From the NCBI RefSeq assembly GCF_000744775.1, contig NZ_JQMP01000003.1, forward strand, positions 248,001-312,000: DNA of 64,000 bases. The letters are read 5' to 3'. Origin of the DNA: Thermorudis peleae (GTDB lineage: Bacteria > Chloroflexota > Chloroflexia > Thermomicrobiales > Thermomicrobiaceae). The first letter of the stretch is position 1, and every line of letters begins with the position of its first letter. Below are positions 43,850-53,232 of the stretch, piece after piece. Under the pieces are notes generated by a model, which was given only the letters and a program-made list of their open reading frames with translations, did not search any database and was not told where the DNA came from. Both the position numbers and the translations under genes were made by a program.

Positions 43850-44208
43850 GTCAATTGAACGAGCTAATCCACCAACCGACACGGTTACGCATTATGGCAG
43901 CGCTGAGTGCGCTCGGGCCTGGAACTGAAGTTGAGTTCACGTATCTCCGTGATATCCTCGACCTTACCGACGGTAACCTTGGTACGCACTTGGCGAAGCT
44001 CGAGGAAGCAGGATACGTCGCTGTGCGCAAGACGTTCGTTGGTCGGAAGCCCCGCACCTTCGTGAGCCTCACACCCCATGGGCAACATGCCTTCGCCGAG
44101 CATCTCGCGGCGCTCCGCGCCATCCTCAACCCAACGCTCGTTGAGCCAAATGGTGCATCACCTGCCACAACCGACACGCAGCCGAATCGAAAGGGGGACA
44201 AAGCATGA
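43846..44208 (+). CDS. Winged-helix transcriptional regulator (HTH_34-like)
   Basis: 120 residues. The DNA-binding part covers nearly the whole protein: LNELIHQPTRLRIMAALSAL, EFTYLRDILDLTDGNLGTHL (recognition helix), AKLEEAGYVAVRKTFVGRKP and TFVSLTPHGQHAF. This is the short MarR/PadR-like winged-helix group often found in front of ABC-2 transporters. Most likely binds the GAGTACTC palindromes 570 bases upstream. Overlaps the genes on both sides by four bases. Confidence 0.85.
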   Translation: MSQLNELIHQPTRLRIMAALSALGPGTEVEFTYLRDILDLTDGNLGTHLAKLEEAGYVAVRKTFVGRKPRTFVSLTPHGQHAFAEHLAALRAILNPTLVEPNGASPATTDTQPNRKGDKA

Positions 44209-45119
44209 CGCCGATCATCGTCGTTGATCACCTTCGAAAAATCTACGGAACTACCGTTGCAGTTGACGACCTCTCGTTTACTGTTGAACAGGGAGAGATC
44301 TTTGGTCTGCTCGGACCAAACGGGGCAGGCAAAACAACGACCGTCGAATGCCTCGAGGGGTTGCGGCGGCCGGACGGCGGCAGGGTTGCGGTACTTGGAC
44401 ACGATCCCTGGCGCGAACGACACGTGTTGGTGCATGAGATCGGCGTCCAACTCCAAGAATCGGCCCTCCCAGACCAATTGAAGGTGCGCGAAGCTCTCGA
44501 TCTCTTTGGCTCGTTCTACCGACGCACGCGCGACGCGGCCCAGCTCCTTGAACAGCTTGGCCTTGCCGAACAAGCGCGCACACCGTTTGCCAAACTCTCG
44601 GGCGGGCAAAAACAGCGCCTCTTCATCGCCCTCGCGCTTATCCACGATCCCCAGGTCCTCTTTCTCGATGAATTGACGACCGGACTTGACCCTCAAGCCC
44701 GCCGCGCTATCTGGGAGTTCATTCGCCAGATTCGCGAGCACGGGAAGACAATTCTCCTCACCACCCATTACATGGAAGAGGCGCAAGCGCTCTGTGATCG
44801 GATCGCCATCATTGACCGCGGACGGCTGATTGCCCTCGATTCCCCGGCAAACCTGGTGCGGCAGTTTGCTGGCCAAGTCCGCGTCCTCCTCCAGGCTGGA
44901 GCAACCCACGAATGGGATTGGCTCCGCCAAATTCCGGGGGTCAGCGCCGTCGAATTCCGCGATGGCCAGGTAGTGATCACCGTCTGCAACGAGCAGGTCG
45001 TCAGCGAGATTATTCAGGCCTTAGCGGCTCGCGGAATTCCCCCACTTGGACTCACGGTACAGCACGGCTCGCTCGAAGACGTGTTTTTGGCGCTCACCGG
45101 CCAACAGGTGCGCGATTAG
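44205..45119 (+). CDS. ABC-2 type transporter ATP-binding protein
   Basis: 304 residues. Walker A GLLGPNGAGKTTT near residue 38, Q-loop VQLQESALPDQL, signature KLSGGQKQRLFIAL near 133, Walker B VLFLDELTTGLD near 157, and the H-loop TTHYMEEAQAL. The C-terminal 80 residues are the regulatory extension of this group. Drives export by the permease encoded next, probably of a drug, lipid or peptide. Confidence 0.93.
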   Translation: MTPIIVVDHLRKIYGTTVAVDDLSFTVEQGEIFGLLGPNGAGKTTTVECLEGLRRPDGGRVAVLGHDPWRERHVLVHEIGVQLQESALPDQLKVREALDLFGSFYRRTRDAAQLLEQLGLAEQARTPFAKLSGGQKQRLFIALALIHDPQVLFLDELTTGLDPQARRAIWEFIRQIREHGKTILLTTHYMEEAQALCDRIAIIDRGRLIALDSPANLVRQFAGQVRVLLQAGATHEWDWLRQIPGVSAVEFRDGQVVITVCNEQVVSEIIQALAARGIPPLGLTVQHGSLEDVFLALTGQQVRD

Positions 45120-45139
45120 CGTGGATGAGGAGGCAGACA

Positions 45140-45877
45140 ATGCGCGGCTTCTGGATGCTCACCTGGACTGAATGGAAACTCTATCTCCGCAATCCGTTCG
45201 CAGCGTTCTTCACACTCATTTACCCAGTCATGCTCATCTTCTTGTTCGGCAGTATCTACGGAAACGAACCTCGTTTCGCTGGTTTCGGCACCATTGATCT
45301 TTCTGTCCCAAGTTACATTGTCCTTATTATCACAACTGTTGGGTCACTCTCACTGCCAATCCACCTCTCGACCTATCGTGAGCGACGGATCCTCCGTCGG
45401 CTGGCAGTTACCCCAATCTCGCCGCTCGCGCTATTGGGAGCTGAAGGACTGACCCTCTTCGCCTTCACGTTGAGTGGCACCCTGCTTATGATCGTGGCAG
45501 CGCGCCTCTTCTACGGCTTACGTTTTGCCGGAACCATCACCAGCGTGGCTGTCGCGTTCGTGCTCAGCTGCCTCGCCCTGTTCTCCTTTGGATTCCTCGT
45601 TGCCAGCCTCTGCAATTCGGCACGCATGGCTCAAGCAGTCAGCTTCGTCATCTTCTTTCCGATGATGTTTCTTTCCGGCGCCGCTCTGCCACGCGAGATT
45701 CTCTCTGAAAACCTGCGACGCATCTCCGTGATCTTCCCGGCAACCCCAGCTGTTACACTCCTCCGTGCAACGTGGGTCGGAGAATCACTCCGCACCCACC
45801 TTCCGGCACTTGGTGGCCTGTTAGCCGTCTGGATCGTCTCTTCAGTGCTTGCCAGCCGCCTCTTCCGCTGGGAATAG
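45140..45877 (+). CDS. ABC-2 type transporter permease
   Basis: 245 residues from ATG 45140 (GAGGAGG upstream; ATG 45125 is an alternative). ABC-2 fold with six membrane helices and the conserved block FFPMMFLSGAALPREIL near residue 185 followed by FPATPAVTLLRATW. Starts 20 bases after the ATPase gene. Forms the transporter with that ATPase; two copies or two permeases are needed for a channel. Confidence 0.9.
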   Translation: MRGFWMLTWTEWKLYLRNPFAAFFTLIYPVMLIFLFGSIYGNEPRFAGFGTIDLSVPSYIVLIITTVGSLSLPIHLSTYRERRILRRLAVTPISPLALLGAEGLTLFAFTLSGTLLMIVAARLFYGLRFAGTITSVAVAFVLSCLALFSFGFLVASLCNSARMAQAVSFVIFFPMMFLSGAALPREILSENLRRISVIFPATPAVTLLRATWVGESLRTHLPALGGLLAVWIVSSVLASRLFRWE

Positions 45878-45893
45878 AGGCGCTCTGTGGGCG

Positions 45894-45983
45894 TCGCAGG
45901 ACTCCCGCCCTGCGATGTCCTCTCCATCCAGCAGGAGGCAAGGAAAGCGACTCCCTCAGTCGCTCTCCAGTGCCTCCTGCTGG
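45894..45983. repeat. Tandem and nested hairpins after the ABC operon
   Basis: TCGCAGG/CCTGCGA (45894-45915) is followed by CCAGCAGGAGGCA (45928-45940) pairing perfectly with TGCCTCCTGCTGG (45971-45983). Inside this second stem AGCGACT/AGTCGCT (45946-45964) forms another. There is no T-run. Candidates are a terminator, a transcript stabiliser or the leader of the M28 gene that starts 131 bases later. Confidence 0.6.
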
Positions 45984-46114
45984 TGCATCTCAGGCCGCCT
46001 GCAGCGTGACTACTCAGCAGCGCGTTCCTCAGTTACGATTCCGCGGGAAGCGAGCACGCGGCGGCAACGATGCACGCAACGATGCCCGGCTGATGGATAA
46101 CCAGGGAGGAAGGC

Positions 46115-47893
46115 ATGCTGACACAGTGGCGCGACCCAGAAGCTGAACAGGCCATTCTCGAGCAGATTACGATCGATGAGCCGTGGGCTCTCCTTGAGCG
46201 CTTTAGCACGCTCGAACGCCTCTCCGGCAGTCAGGACGAAGCCGAAGCGGTTGCGTACATCCAGGAACGGCTGGAAAGTTGGGGTATCCCTTACCGGCTC
46301 TATCACCCTACATGCCTCATCAGCCTGCCGCGCCGCGCAACACTCCGCACCCTCGCCCCTGTTGAGCGACCGATCCGTGCCAAAACTCTTTCGTTCAGCC
46401 CATCAACCGACGGGCACGAGATTGTAGGCGAACTGGTCTACGTTCCAGGCGAGCAGCCGACTGACATCGCCGGCGTCCTTGGCAGCGGCCCAACTCGCCT
46501 CACTGCCGATGTCCACGGCAAGGTCATCCTGACCGACGGCATGGGCATGGCCGCACGCGGTGTCGAGCTTGGACAGAGTGGCGCACTCGGGGTGATCTTT
46601 ATCCACCCTGGCCAGTACATCCATGAAGGCATTGCGACGACGAGCTGGGGATCACCTGACCTTGATGCCCTCGGCCGCGTGCCGCATGCCCCACTCCTGT
46701 CAATCGCTCGGCCTGATGGCGAGTGGCTCAAAGAACAACTTGCCAAGGGGCCGGTTACTGTTGCCCTTTCCACGGTCGTCGAAACCAGCTGGCGTCCTAT
46801 CCCCGTCCTTGTCGCCGAAATTCCGGGTTCGCCAGCAACTGATGAGTTCGTCCTGCTGCACGCGCACCTTGACTCCTGGCACGTTGGTATCGGCGACAAT
46901 GCGACTGGTGACGCGACGTTGCTTGAGCTCGCCCGCGTCTTCTGGCAGCATCGCGATCGCCTCCGCCGGACACTCCGCGTCGCCTGGTGGAGCGGCCATT
47001 CACACGGTCGATACGCTGGATCGACCTGGTTTGCCGACACATTTGCCCAAGATCTCGTGCCAAACTGTATTGCTCACATTAACTGTGACTCTCCGGGCTG
47101 CCGCTGGGCCACCGAATACCGCGACCTCTCATGGATGGCTGAGGCAAGCGACCTGCTCCGCACTGTCGTCTACGATCTGACACGGCAGCAGGCAACGGGT
47201 ACGCGCCCATCACGCGCCGGCGATTACTCGTTCAACAACCTCGGGATCACTGGTTTCCTCATGCTCTCATCGACCATGCCAGAAGAACTCGCCCGTGCGA
47301 AGGGCTTCTATCCCGTCGGTGGCTGCGGCGGCAACATTGTCTGGCACACGGAAGACGATACCCTCGAGGTTGCCGACCCCGATAACCTGCTGCGCGACAT
47401 GCGGGTCTATGCTGCCACAGTCCTGCGCGTGCTCAATGCGCCCGTTCACCCCTTCGACTATCGTGCGACGGTTCGCGAACTTGAAGGAGCGCTGCTCCGT
47501 TATCAAGAAGCTGCGGGCGACGCGTTTGACTTTGGGCCAGCCTTCCGTGCTGCCGGCAACTTGCTCACCACCCTCGACCGATTCTATGAGCTTGCCGAAA
47601 CCCTGCTCGATCGCGAAGTCGATGACCCCGATGTCCGACGGATCAATGCTGCCCAACGTGCACTTGCCCGACACCTTGTTCCGCTCGGCTACGTCCGGCA
47701 GGGACGGTTTCGCCACGATCCAGCACAAAACCTCCCACCGATTCCGGAAATTGCGCCTGCCGCTGAACTGGCGCATCTCCCACCCGAGAGCGACCGCTGG
47801 CACGCTGTTCGCGTTCACCTTGGCCGTGGACTGAATCAGGTCGTCTGGACGCTTCGCGCCGCCCAACGACGAATTGCCGAGATCCTTCCGTGA
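46115..47893 (+). CDS. M28-family metallopeptidase with PA domain
   Basis: 592 residues. A PA-like insertion at about 100-210 (GKVILTDGMG, GALGVIFIHPG) precedes the M28 catalytic domain with HAHLDSWHVGIGDNATGD (zinc His and Asp), INCDSPGCRW and IVWHTEDDTLEV. The usual EE catalytic pair reads WSGHSHGRYAGS here, so the general-base Glu is replaced and activity is uncertain. No signal peptide is seen. The C-terminal 150 residues are helical and lack a known domain. Reads toward the candidate origin. Confidence 0.85.
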   Translation: MLTQWRDPEAEQAILEQITIDEPWALLERFSTLERLSGSQDEAEAVAYIQERLESWGIPYRLYHPTCLISLPRRATLRTLAPVERPIRAKTLSFSPSTDGHEIVGELVYVPGEQPTDIAGVLGSGPTRLTADVHGKVILTDGMGMAARGVELGQSGALGVIFIHPGQYIHEGIATTSWGSPDLDALGRVPHAPLLSIARPDGEWLKEQLAKGPVTVALSTVVETSWRPIPVLVAEIPGSPATDEFVLLHAHLDSWHVGIGDNATGDATLLELARVFWQHRDRLRRTLRVAWWSGHSHGRYAGSTWFADTFAQDLVPNCIAHINCDSPGCRWATEYRDLSWMAEASDLLRTVVYDLTRQQATGTRPSRAGDYSFNNLGITGFLMLSSTMPEELARAKGFYPVGGCGGNIVWHTEDDTLEVADPDNLLRDMRVYAATVLRVLNAPVHPFDYRATVRELEGALLRYQEAAGDAFDFGPAFRAAGNLLTTLDRFYELAETLLDREVDDPDVRRINAAQRALARHLVPLGYVRQGRFRHDPAQNLPPIPEIAPAAELAHLPPESDRWHAVRVHLGRGLNQVVWTLRAAQRRIAEILP

Positions 47894-47975
47894 TACGGCG
47901 CGTGCTCTACCCCACTGCATGCTTCTGCCTGCCAGGCACAGCGCTACGCGGCTTCGCCAGGAGCCAGCCGTGGGA

Positions 47976-48277
47976 TGTGGAGAACTTACCCGCAAATGTG
48001 GATAACTCCATCAGGTTATCCACACCATCCGGGGAGAGTTGGCGCTTTCTTCGGGGATATCATGGGGATCACTCCTCCCGCAACGGGGATAGTTCCCCGA
48101 CTCGTCACTGCGTCACAGGGCACCAGGGAAAACACCAAGCTGAAACGGGCTGTTGCCCACACAGTCATCCAGGGCAACATTGCCGTCCCGACGAGGGAAC
48201 GTGCGGATTTCCCCACAATCCACACGCCCGACGAAGGACGACGAGATATACACAAAGAAGAGAAGAAGAGATCCACA
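47976..48277. other. oriC: Candidate chromosomal replication origin (oriC): DnaA-box cluster
   Basis: The 402-base gap between two plus-strand genes holds two perfect DnaA boxes in opposite orientation (TGTGGATAA 47997-48005; TTATCCACA 48016-48024). Near matches are TGTGGAGAA (47976), CAATCCACA (48216), ATATACACA (48246) and AGATCCACA (48269). A purine-rich, AT-richer tract at 48241-48270 could be the unwinding element. dnaA is 6.3 kb to one side and parS 5 kb to the other, and G/C bias in four hand-counted lines switches sign across this point. Confidence 0.75.
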
Positions 48278-48295
48278 CGAGGAAAGGAACGGTGC

Positions 48296-49450
48296 GTGGA
48301 ACACTACGATGTAATTGTCCTTGGTCTCGGAATTATGGGAAGCGCAACCGTTGCTACGCTTGCTCAACGTGGCTACCACGTCCTGGCACTTGAGGCGTTT
48401 TCGCGGCATCATACCAATGGCTCATCCCATGGCCGGACACGGATTATCCGTGAGGCCTACTTCGAATCGCCGGAGTATGTGCCACTGGTCCGGCGAGCGT
48501 ATGCGCGCTGGCGCGAACTCGAGGAGGTGACTGGACGCCGCCTTCTCCACATCACTGGCGGCTTGAGCATTGGCCGACCAGAGAGTGCATTCGTTGCGGG
48601 AGCGCTGGCAAGCGCCGAGCGCCACCAGATTCCCTATGAACTCCTCGATGCCTCAGCACTGATGACGCGGTTTCCTTTCCGCGTGCCTGACGACTTTGTC
48701 GGCTTACTTGAATCACGTGCTGGCTTTCTTGATGCTGAAGCTTGCCTCGATGCCTGCTGGGACGTTGCCCAACGCCACGGAGCCGCGTTGCGCTTTGAAG
48801 AACCGGTGCTGCAGTGGTGGGTTGACGGAGAAGGGGTAGCTGTTCAGACAGCAAAAGCCCGCTATGCCGCTGACCGACTCGTCATAACGCCTGGTCCATG
48901 GGCTCCGCAGGTGCTCGCCGGCCTTGGCCTTCCCTTGACTGTCCGACGAATCGTGAATGTCCATTTCGCGCCTGCTGACCCAAGCCGGTTTGCCGCTGAT
49001 CGCCTACCGATCTATCTTCTTGCGGTCGATGAAGGGCAGTACTACGGCTTCCCGGCCTTGCCTGAGCAGGGCGTGAAATTCGGCCGTCACGATGCTGGCG
49101 AGCCATGCACCCCTGAGACCTGCCGTCGGACTGTCACCGCTGACGAAATTGCCGCGCTCCAGTCTGTGCTCAACCGGTATGTGCCCGGTGCGGCGGATGG
49201 TGTGCTCTGGTCGTTTACCTGTCTCTATACTATGACCCCGGACGAGCACTTCATCATCGATCGCCATCCCCTCTGGCCACAGGTTGTGCTGGCTTGCGGC
49301 TTCTCGGGCCATGGGTTCAAGTTCGGGAGCGTTGTTGGAGAGATCGTGAGTGACCTTGCTCTCAACGGCAAAACCGAGCATCCAATCGGCTTCTTGCGCC
49401 TGCAACGCTTTGCCGAGAGCACAGGGAGCCAGGCGGCTAAGCATCAGTAG
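48296..49450 (+). CDS. Sarcosine oxidase / N-methyltryptophan oxidase-like flavoenzyme
   Basis: 384 residues from GTG 48296 (AAAGGA upstream); the longer frame runs through the DnaA boxes. FAD fold starts [21 protein letters not shown] in two parts (GLGIMGSA near 11). [20 protein letters not shown] is at 42-60. The C-terminal [17 protein letters not shown] has the cysteine that binds FAD covalently in monomeric sarcosine oxidase. Oxidises a secondary amine such as sarcosine or N-methylated amino acid, releasing formaldehyde and peroxide. Reads away from the candidate origin. Confidence 0.9.
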   Translation: MEHYDVIVLGLGIMGSATVATLAQRGYHVLALEAFSRHHTNGSSHGRTRIIREAYFESPEYVPLVRRAYARWRELEEVTGRRLLHITGGLSIGRPESAFVAGALASAERHQIPYELLDASALMTRFPFRVPDDFVGLLESRAGFLDAEACLDACWDVAQRHGAALRFEEPVLQWWVDGEGVAVQTAKARYAADRLVITPGPWAPQVLAGLGLPLTVRRIVNVHFAPADPSRFAADRLPIYLLAVDEGQYYGFPALPEQGVKFGRHDAGEPCTPETCRRTVTADEIAALQSVLNRYVPGAADGVLWSFTCLYTMTPDEHFIIDRHPLWPQVVLACGFSGHGFKFGSVVGEIVSDLALNGKTEHPIGFLRLQRFAESTGSQAAKHQ

Positions 49451-50427
49451 AAGATAGTTCGCGTTCGGTGGTAGGGCGGCGCCTCGGGCGGCAATGTTTG
49501 ACCAATTTGCCAAAGTGCCCAATCGACTCGCCACGCTGGCCAGTTGCCGCTTCGTTGGTCGAGCATTGCTGCGAGCCGTTCAACTGCTTGTACGGTCGCA
49601 GCGCGGATTTCGACCTCCCACGCACTCCCAGCGGGAATGAGCATTCGCTGGTCAATATGCGCTGCCAGATCAGGCGTGTAACGCAGTACCCCATGCCAAC
49701 GGAGTACCTGGGGCAGCTTGTAATCAGCGAAGGCGGTCAATATCGTCATATCCGTGAACTGCCCCAGAGGATGCCCGTGCAGCGCCCCAGCGATATCGCT
49801 CACCAGCAACTGTGCCCGCTTGTAAAAGCGCACTTCCTGCCCCTCATAAATGGCGATGTCGTTGAATGAAGGAAAAGCCTGCACGACGAGCCGGACGAGC
49901 GTGGCTGCGCTTCCCTGTGCACGTGCAAGCAATGTGTGAAAGTGCCCGTCTGCGTGCGCAAGGAGCCCCTTCCCGACTTCGCGCATGTGGCGCACGCGGG
50001 CAGAAAACAGGGGGATTTCGCCCTCTCCTGCAAGAATCGCTGCCACCTCGTTGTCCGTGATCGTGGCCAGGTAGTGCGCGTCCCAGAGTGGTTTACCTTG
50101 TTCAATAGCGCGCCGCAACGCTGCTGCCAACGCCCAGTACCCGTCGTATGTGACGCCGCGGTACTGCACGCGCCAGCGTGGCTCACCCCAAAAGCAGAAG
50201 TTCAGTGCATCGAGCACCAGCACATAGTTTGCCGTTGCTTCTGGTGCCCTTCGCCAGTGAAGCGGATGGTCCCAACTTGGTTCCCCCTCGGCATAGCGAG
50301 CAATTTGGTCAGCGAGTGCAGGAAGTGCTTCGTCCGCAATGGCAACACTTTTTGCCCGGCTCATGACCCAGGCTGTTGTCTCGCGCACGCCAAGGGGGTC
50401 GCTAACCGGTTCTCGCCGTTCTGTCAT
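49444..50427 (-). CDS. Queuosine salvage protein (DUF2419 family)
   Basis: 327 residues from ATG 50427. The DUF2419/Qng1 signature is clear: [19 protein letters not shown] near 70, [39 protein letters not shown] near 140, [20 protein letters not shown] near 185, [21 protein letters not shown] near 230, and the final WALWQIGQ. Such enzymes cleave queuosine 5'-phosphate to free queuine for salvage. No tgt or transporter gene adjoins. Converges with the oxidase gene. Confidence 0.87.
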   Translation of the reverse strand: MTERREPVSDPLGVRETTAWVMSRAKSVAIADEALPALADQIARYAEGEPSWDHPLHWRRAPEATANYVLVLDALNFCFWGEPRWRVQYRGVTYDGYWALAAALRRAIEQGKPLWDAHYLATITDNEVAAILAGEGEIPLFSARVRHMREVGKGLLAHADGHFHTLLARAQGSAATLVRLVVQAFPSFNDIAIYEGQEVRFYKRAQLLVSDIAGALHGHPLGQFTDMTILTAFADYKLPQVLRWHGVLRYTPDLAAHIDQRMLIPAGSAWEVEIRAATVQAVERLAAMLDQRSGNWPAWRVDWALWQIGQTLPPEAPPYHRTRTIFY

Positions 50428-50584
50428 CGCTCTTCCTACCGTTTCCTCTCGCCGATCTAGGACGAATGGCAGCTGTAGCTCTGCCGCGCAAGCTCGTATA
50501 CTGGCGGTGAAGTATTCCGGATCAGCCGCGAGGCGTGGGAGTAGGAGCGGACGCCGCGTCGGCGCAGGGTGGGGGTGAGTGGGA

Positions 50585-52297
50585 ATGACCATGCGACCCA
50601 TAACTGAAGTGGTGCAGCAGGCGGAAATGGCGCTTGAACAGGGTCGCCAGCTTGAGGCAGTGCGGCTTTGCCAAGCGTTGGTGACTCGCTTCCCGAAATA
50701 CTTCCGGGCTTATCTCCTCCTGGGCCAGGCGGCGCTGCGACTTGGCGACCTCCTTCTTGCTGAAGAAGCGTTGCAGGCAGCCCGCCGCTATCATCCTGGC
50801 TCGTCCGAAGCTCTGCTTGGCCTTGCCGATATTGCCGAGCAGCGTGGCCAGCGTGAGCTTGTGTTGCGTTATTGTCAGGCTGCGTGGGAACTCACTCCAT
50901 GGCAAAGCTCGCTCCGCCAACGCCTCGCCCGCTTGAGTGCCGCCCTCTTTGGCGAAGGTCAGCTCTTCTTCACGCTCCCCGCTCTTGCTTCAATGTACAT
51001 CCATCAGGGGCGCTGGATGCGGGCTGCTTTGGCTCTGGAAAGCGCGCTCCGTGATCTGAATGATCGTCCGGATCTTGAGCAGATGCTGGCGCTCGTTCTC
51101 TGGCGTGCTGGTCGCGTGCGTGACGCGTCGCAGTGGGCACATCGAGTGCTTGAGCGGTTGCCAGATGCTATCGTACCGTTGGCGGTGGTGATCGGTACTG
51201 ACAATGGTGACGCGTCGGTGATTGCTCCTCGCTTGTACGACGTTGACCTTGATGGTCAGGTCATGGCACAGGTGCTTGCTGAGTTCGGGGCGGTGGATGC
51301 ATACCAGAAGTTGAAGTATCCCGAGCCGCCGATGATTGACGAGGATGCGTTGGTAGCAGCGCAGCGTGAGCCTGCTCCCTTGCCCTCAGCTGAATCGACC
51401 GTCTCGCTCGAGCAAGAACTGGCGCTCCTTGACCAGCTCTTTCGTCTCCCGTCCCTCGACGAGCTCAGTACCCCGCCATCGCAACCAGCGGCACAGGGTG
51501 AGCCCGTTGCTCACACGCAGGATCAAGCTCCTCCACCAGAACCGCTCCTTTCCTTGCCGTCGGATGAAGAGCTTGAGGCGGCGCGGCCTTCGGATATCCC
51601 TGCCGCGCCCGAATTCGTACCGCTTGATTCTTTGCCCGATATTGCACCGTTCTCTCCCGAGGAACTCGGCCTCGTTGAGGCTGCTAGCCCTCAAGCTAGT
51701 GAGTCTACCCATCATCCCTCGGCTCAGGCTGAGCCGAATGAGGCTGAAGATCAGGTCGCCGAAACGCTCGCGCACCTCGGCGTTACTGACGACGTCGTTG
51801 AGCGTGCCCGTGCGGCCAAGCAGCAACTGCGCGAAACCGGCATCTTGCCGCCACTCCCGCCTGAGCCGCCATCTGAGCTACCTTTCCAGCTTCAGCAGGA
51901 AGCGCCAGCCGAACCAGCAGCGGCAAGTCCATCGGCTGACGTCCCGCCAGCAGTACCTTCACCTGCCGTGTCCGCTGAACCGGTTCCTGACCAGCCGAGT
52001 TCCGCCGGTGCGCAGGCGCCTGCTCCACCAGGTGATTCAGCGGACGCTCTTTTCGCTGCAGCGCAGGCTCAGCTTGAAGCGGGCCATCTCGATGAAGCAT
52101 TGCGCCTCTTTCATCGAGTTTTCCGTCTTGGTCCGGCCTACGACCAGCAGCTTGTTGCTGTGCTGAGCAGGATTGCTGAAGAAACGGAAGGGCGTGAGGC
52201 GGCTGCGGCTGACCGTCTACTCGGTGCCATCTATCGTCGGCAAGGTGCCGATGCCCTCGCTCGCCGCCACTATGAGCGTTCGCTTCGTCACCGCTAG
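50585..52297 (+). CDS. Tetratricopeptide-repeat protein with long acidic Pro-rich middle
   Basis: 570 residues from ATG 50585. N-terminal TPR units at about 10-150 (AEMALEQGRQLEAVRLCQAL, LLAEEALQAARRYHPGS), an uncharacterised segment to 260, then a low-complexity Pro/Glu/Ala region (about 265-480, e.g. PPPEPLLSLPSDEELEAARP), and a last TPR-like pair at 490-570 (AQAQLEAGHLDEALRLFHRV, AIYRRQGADALARRHYERSL). No signal peptide. A scaffold role is likely. Eight bases before a roadblock-like gene. Confidence 0.8.
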   Translation: MTMRPITEVVQQAEMALEQGRQLEAVRLCQALVTRFPKYFRAYLLLGQAALRLGDLLLAEEALQAARRYHPGSSEALLGLADIAEQRGQRELVLRYCQAAWELTPWQSSLRQRLARLSAALFGEGQLFFTLPALASMYIHQGRWMRAALALESALRDLNDRPDLEQMLALVLWRAGRVRDASQWAHRVLERLPDAIVPLAVVIGTDNGDASVIAPRLYDVDLDGQVMAQVLAEFGAVDAYQKLKYPEPPMIDEDALVAAQREPAPLPSAESTVSLEQELALLDQLFRLPSLDELSTPPSQPAAQGEPVAHTQDQAPPPEPLLSLPSDEELEAARPSDIPAAPEFVPLDSLPDIAPFSPEELGLVEAASPQASESTHHPSAQAEPNEAEDQVAETLAHLGVTDDVVERARAAKQQLRETGILPPLPPEPPSELPFQLQQEAPAEPAAASPSADVPPAVPSPAVSAEPVPDQPSSAGAQAPAPPGDSADALFAAAQAQLEAGHLDEALRLFHRVFRLGPAYDQQLVAVLSRIAEETEGREAAAADRLLGAIYRRQGADALARRHYERSLRHR

Positions 52298-52305
52298 GGG
52301 TTCGT

Positions 52306-52656
52306 ATGGTGCTCCACGAGCAGGTGCGTGCGGTGTTACTTCGGCTCCTTGCCGAGCAAGCCGTCCTCGGTGCGCTTGCTGCCACGGTCGACGGATTGAT
52401 TATCGACACCCTTGCCTTGAGTGCTGAAGATGCTGAACGACTTGGTGCTGCCTCAGCGCTCCTTGCACGCCATGCATTGGCCCGTGGCGAGCGCAGCGGC
52501 GTCGTCGCGCTTGGTACGGGCGCGCTTGCCTTTGCGCTTGGCGAACGGATTTTGGTGGCTGCGTTGCTCGATGCGACACTTGCTGGGCAGTCAATTCCTT
52601 CGTTCCTGACTTCGGCGGCTGATCAACTTGATGCGGTGTTGATGAGTGAGCGCTGA
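52306..52656 (+). CDS. Roadblock/LC7-like small protein
   Basis: 116 residues. The pattern LLRLLAEQAVLGALAATVDGLIIDTLAL, then ASALLARHALARGERSGV and ILVAALLDATLAG, matches the roadblock/LC7 fold: helix, 'dG' turn (TVDGLIID) and beta sheet. These proteins act as regulators of small GTPases. No MglA-type GTPase lies in the window. Co-transcribed with the TPR gene; a hairpin terminator follows at 52707. Confidence 0.65.
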   Translation: MVLHEQVRAVLLRLLAEQAVLGALAATVDGLIIDTLALSAEDAERLGAASALLARHALARGERSGVVALGTGALAFALGERILVAALLDATLAGQSIPSFLTSAADQLDAVLMSER

Positions 52657-52706
52657 GTGCTGGCGTGCGTTGTCGCAACGCCGTTTGCCATGCTAGGCTA
52701 GGGAGT

Positions 52707-52729
52707 CCGGCATGTGCCGGCTTTGTTTG
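52707..52729 (+). terminator. Terminator of the TPR-roadblock operon
   Basis: CCGGC, loop ATGT, GCCGG (52707-52720) followed by the T-rich CTTTGTTTGT. Located 50 bases after the roadblock stop and before ndk. Confidence 0.7.
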
Positions 52730-52776
52730 TGTATTGTGCATGCTTGCCGATGTGGAGATGTGGAGAGGAGTTGAGT

Positions 52777-53223
52777 GTGGAGCGCACGCTCATCATTATC
52801 AAGCCGGATGCCGTTCAGCGTGGCTTGATTGGCGAGATCCTCGCCCGCCTCGAGCGGCGTGGACTCCGCTTCGCTGGTCTCAAGCTCATGCACGTCAGTC
52901 GTGAGTTAGCCGAAAAGCACTATGCAGTGCACCGGGAGAAGCCGTTCTTCGCCGACCTCGTGCAGTTCATTACCTCTGGGCCGGTGGTTGTGGGCGTCGT
53001 CGAAGGCCCAGACGCGATTGCGATTACCCGGCGCACGGTTGGCGCGACGAATCCTGCGGAAGCGGCTCCTGGCACGATCCGTGGTGACTTTGGCTTGACG
53101 ATTGGCCAGAACTTGATCCATGCCTCTGACAGTCCAGAGTCGGCTGCGTACGAAATTGACCTCTTCTTCCGCCCCGAGGAATTGCTGAGCTATCAGCGCG
53201 CAATTGACCCTTGGATCGCCTAA
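52777..53223 (+). CDS. ndk: Nucleoside diphosphate kinase
   Basis: 148 residues from GTG 52777 with AGGAG six bases upstream; a TTG two codons earlier is an alternative. Phosphorylates NDPs using ATP. Motifs: [37 protein letters not shown], the nucleotide site [17 protein letters not shown], and the catalytic histidine in [12 protein letters not shown] near 117. Slight difference: the usual R-V-M-x-G-x-T is REL... region normal. Followed by parS. Confidence 0.96.
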   Translation: MERTLIIIKPDAVQRGLIGEILARLERRGLRFAGLKLMHVSRELAEKHYAVHREKPFFADLVQFITSGPVVVGVVEGPDAIAITRRTVGATNPAEAAPGTIRGDFGLTIGQNLIHASDSPESAAYEIDLFFRPEELLSYQRAIDPWIA

Positions 53224-53232
53224 TCCCGGCAA

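Noticed and set aside
47975-48295. N-terminal extension of the flavin oxidase through the DnaA boxes
   Set aside because: The extension has no similarity to the family, and GTG 48296 with AAAGGA begins exactly at the FAD motif.
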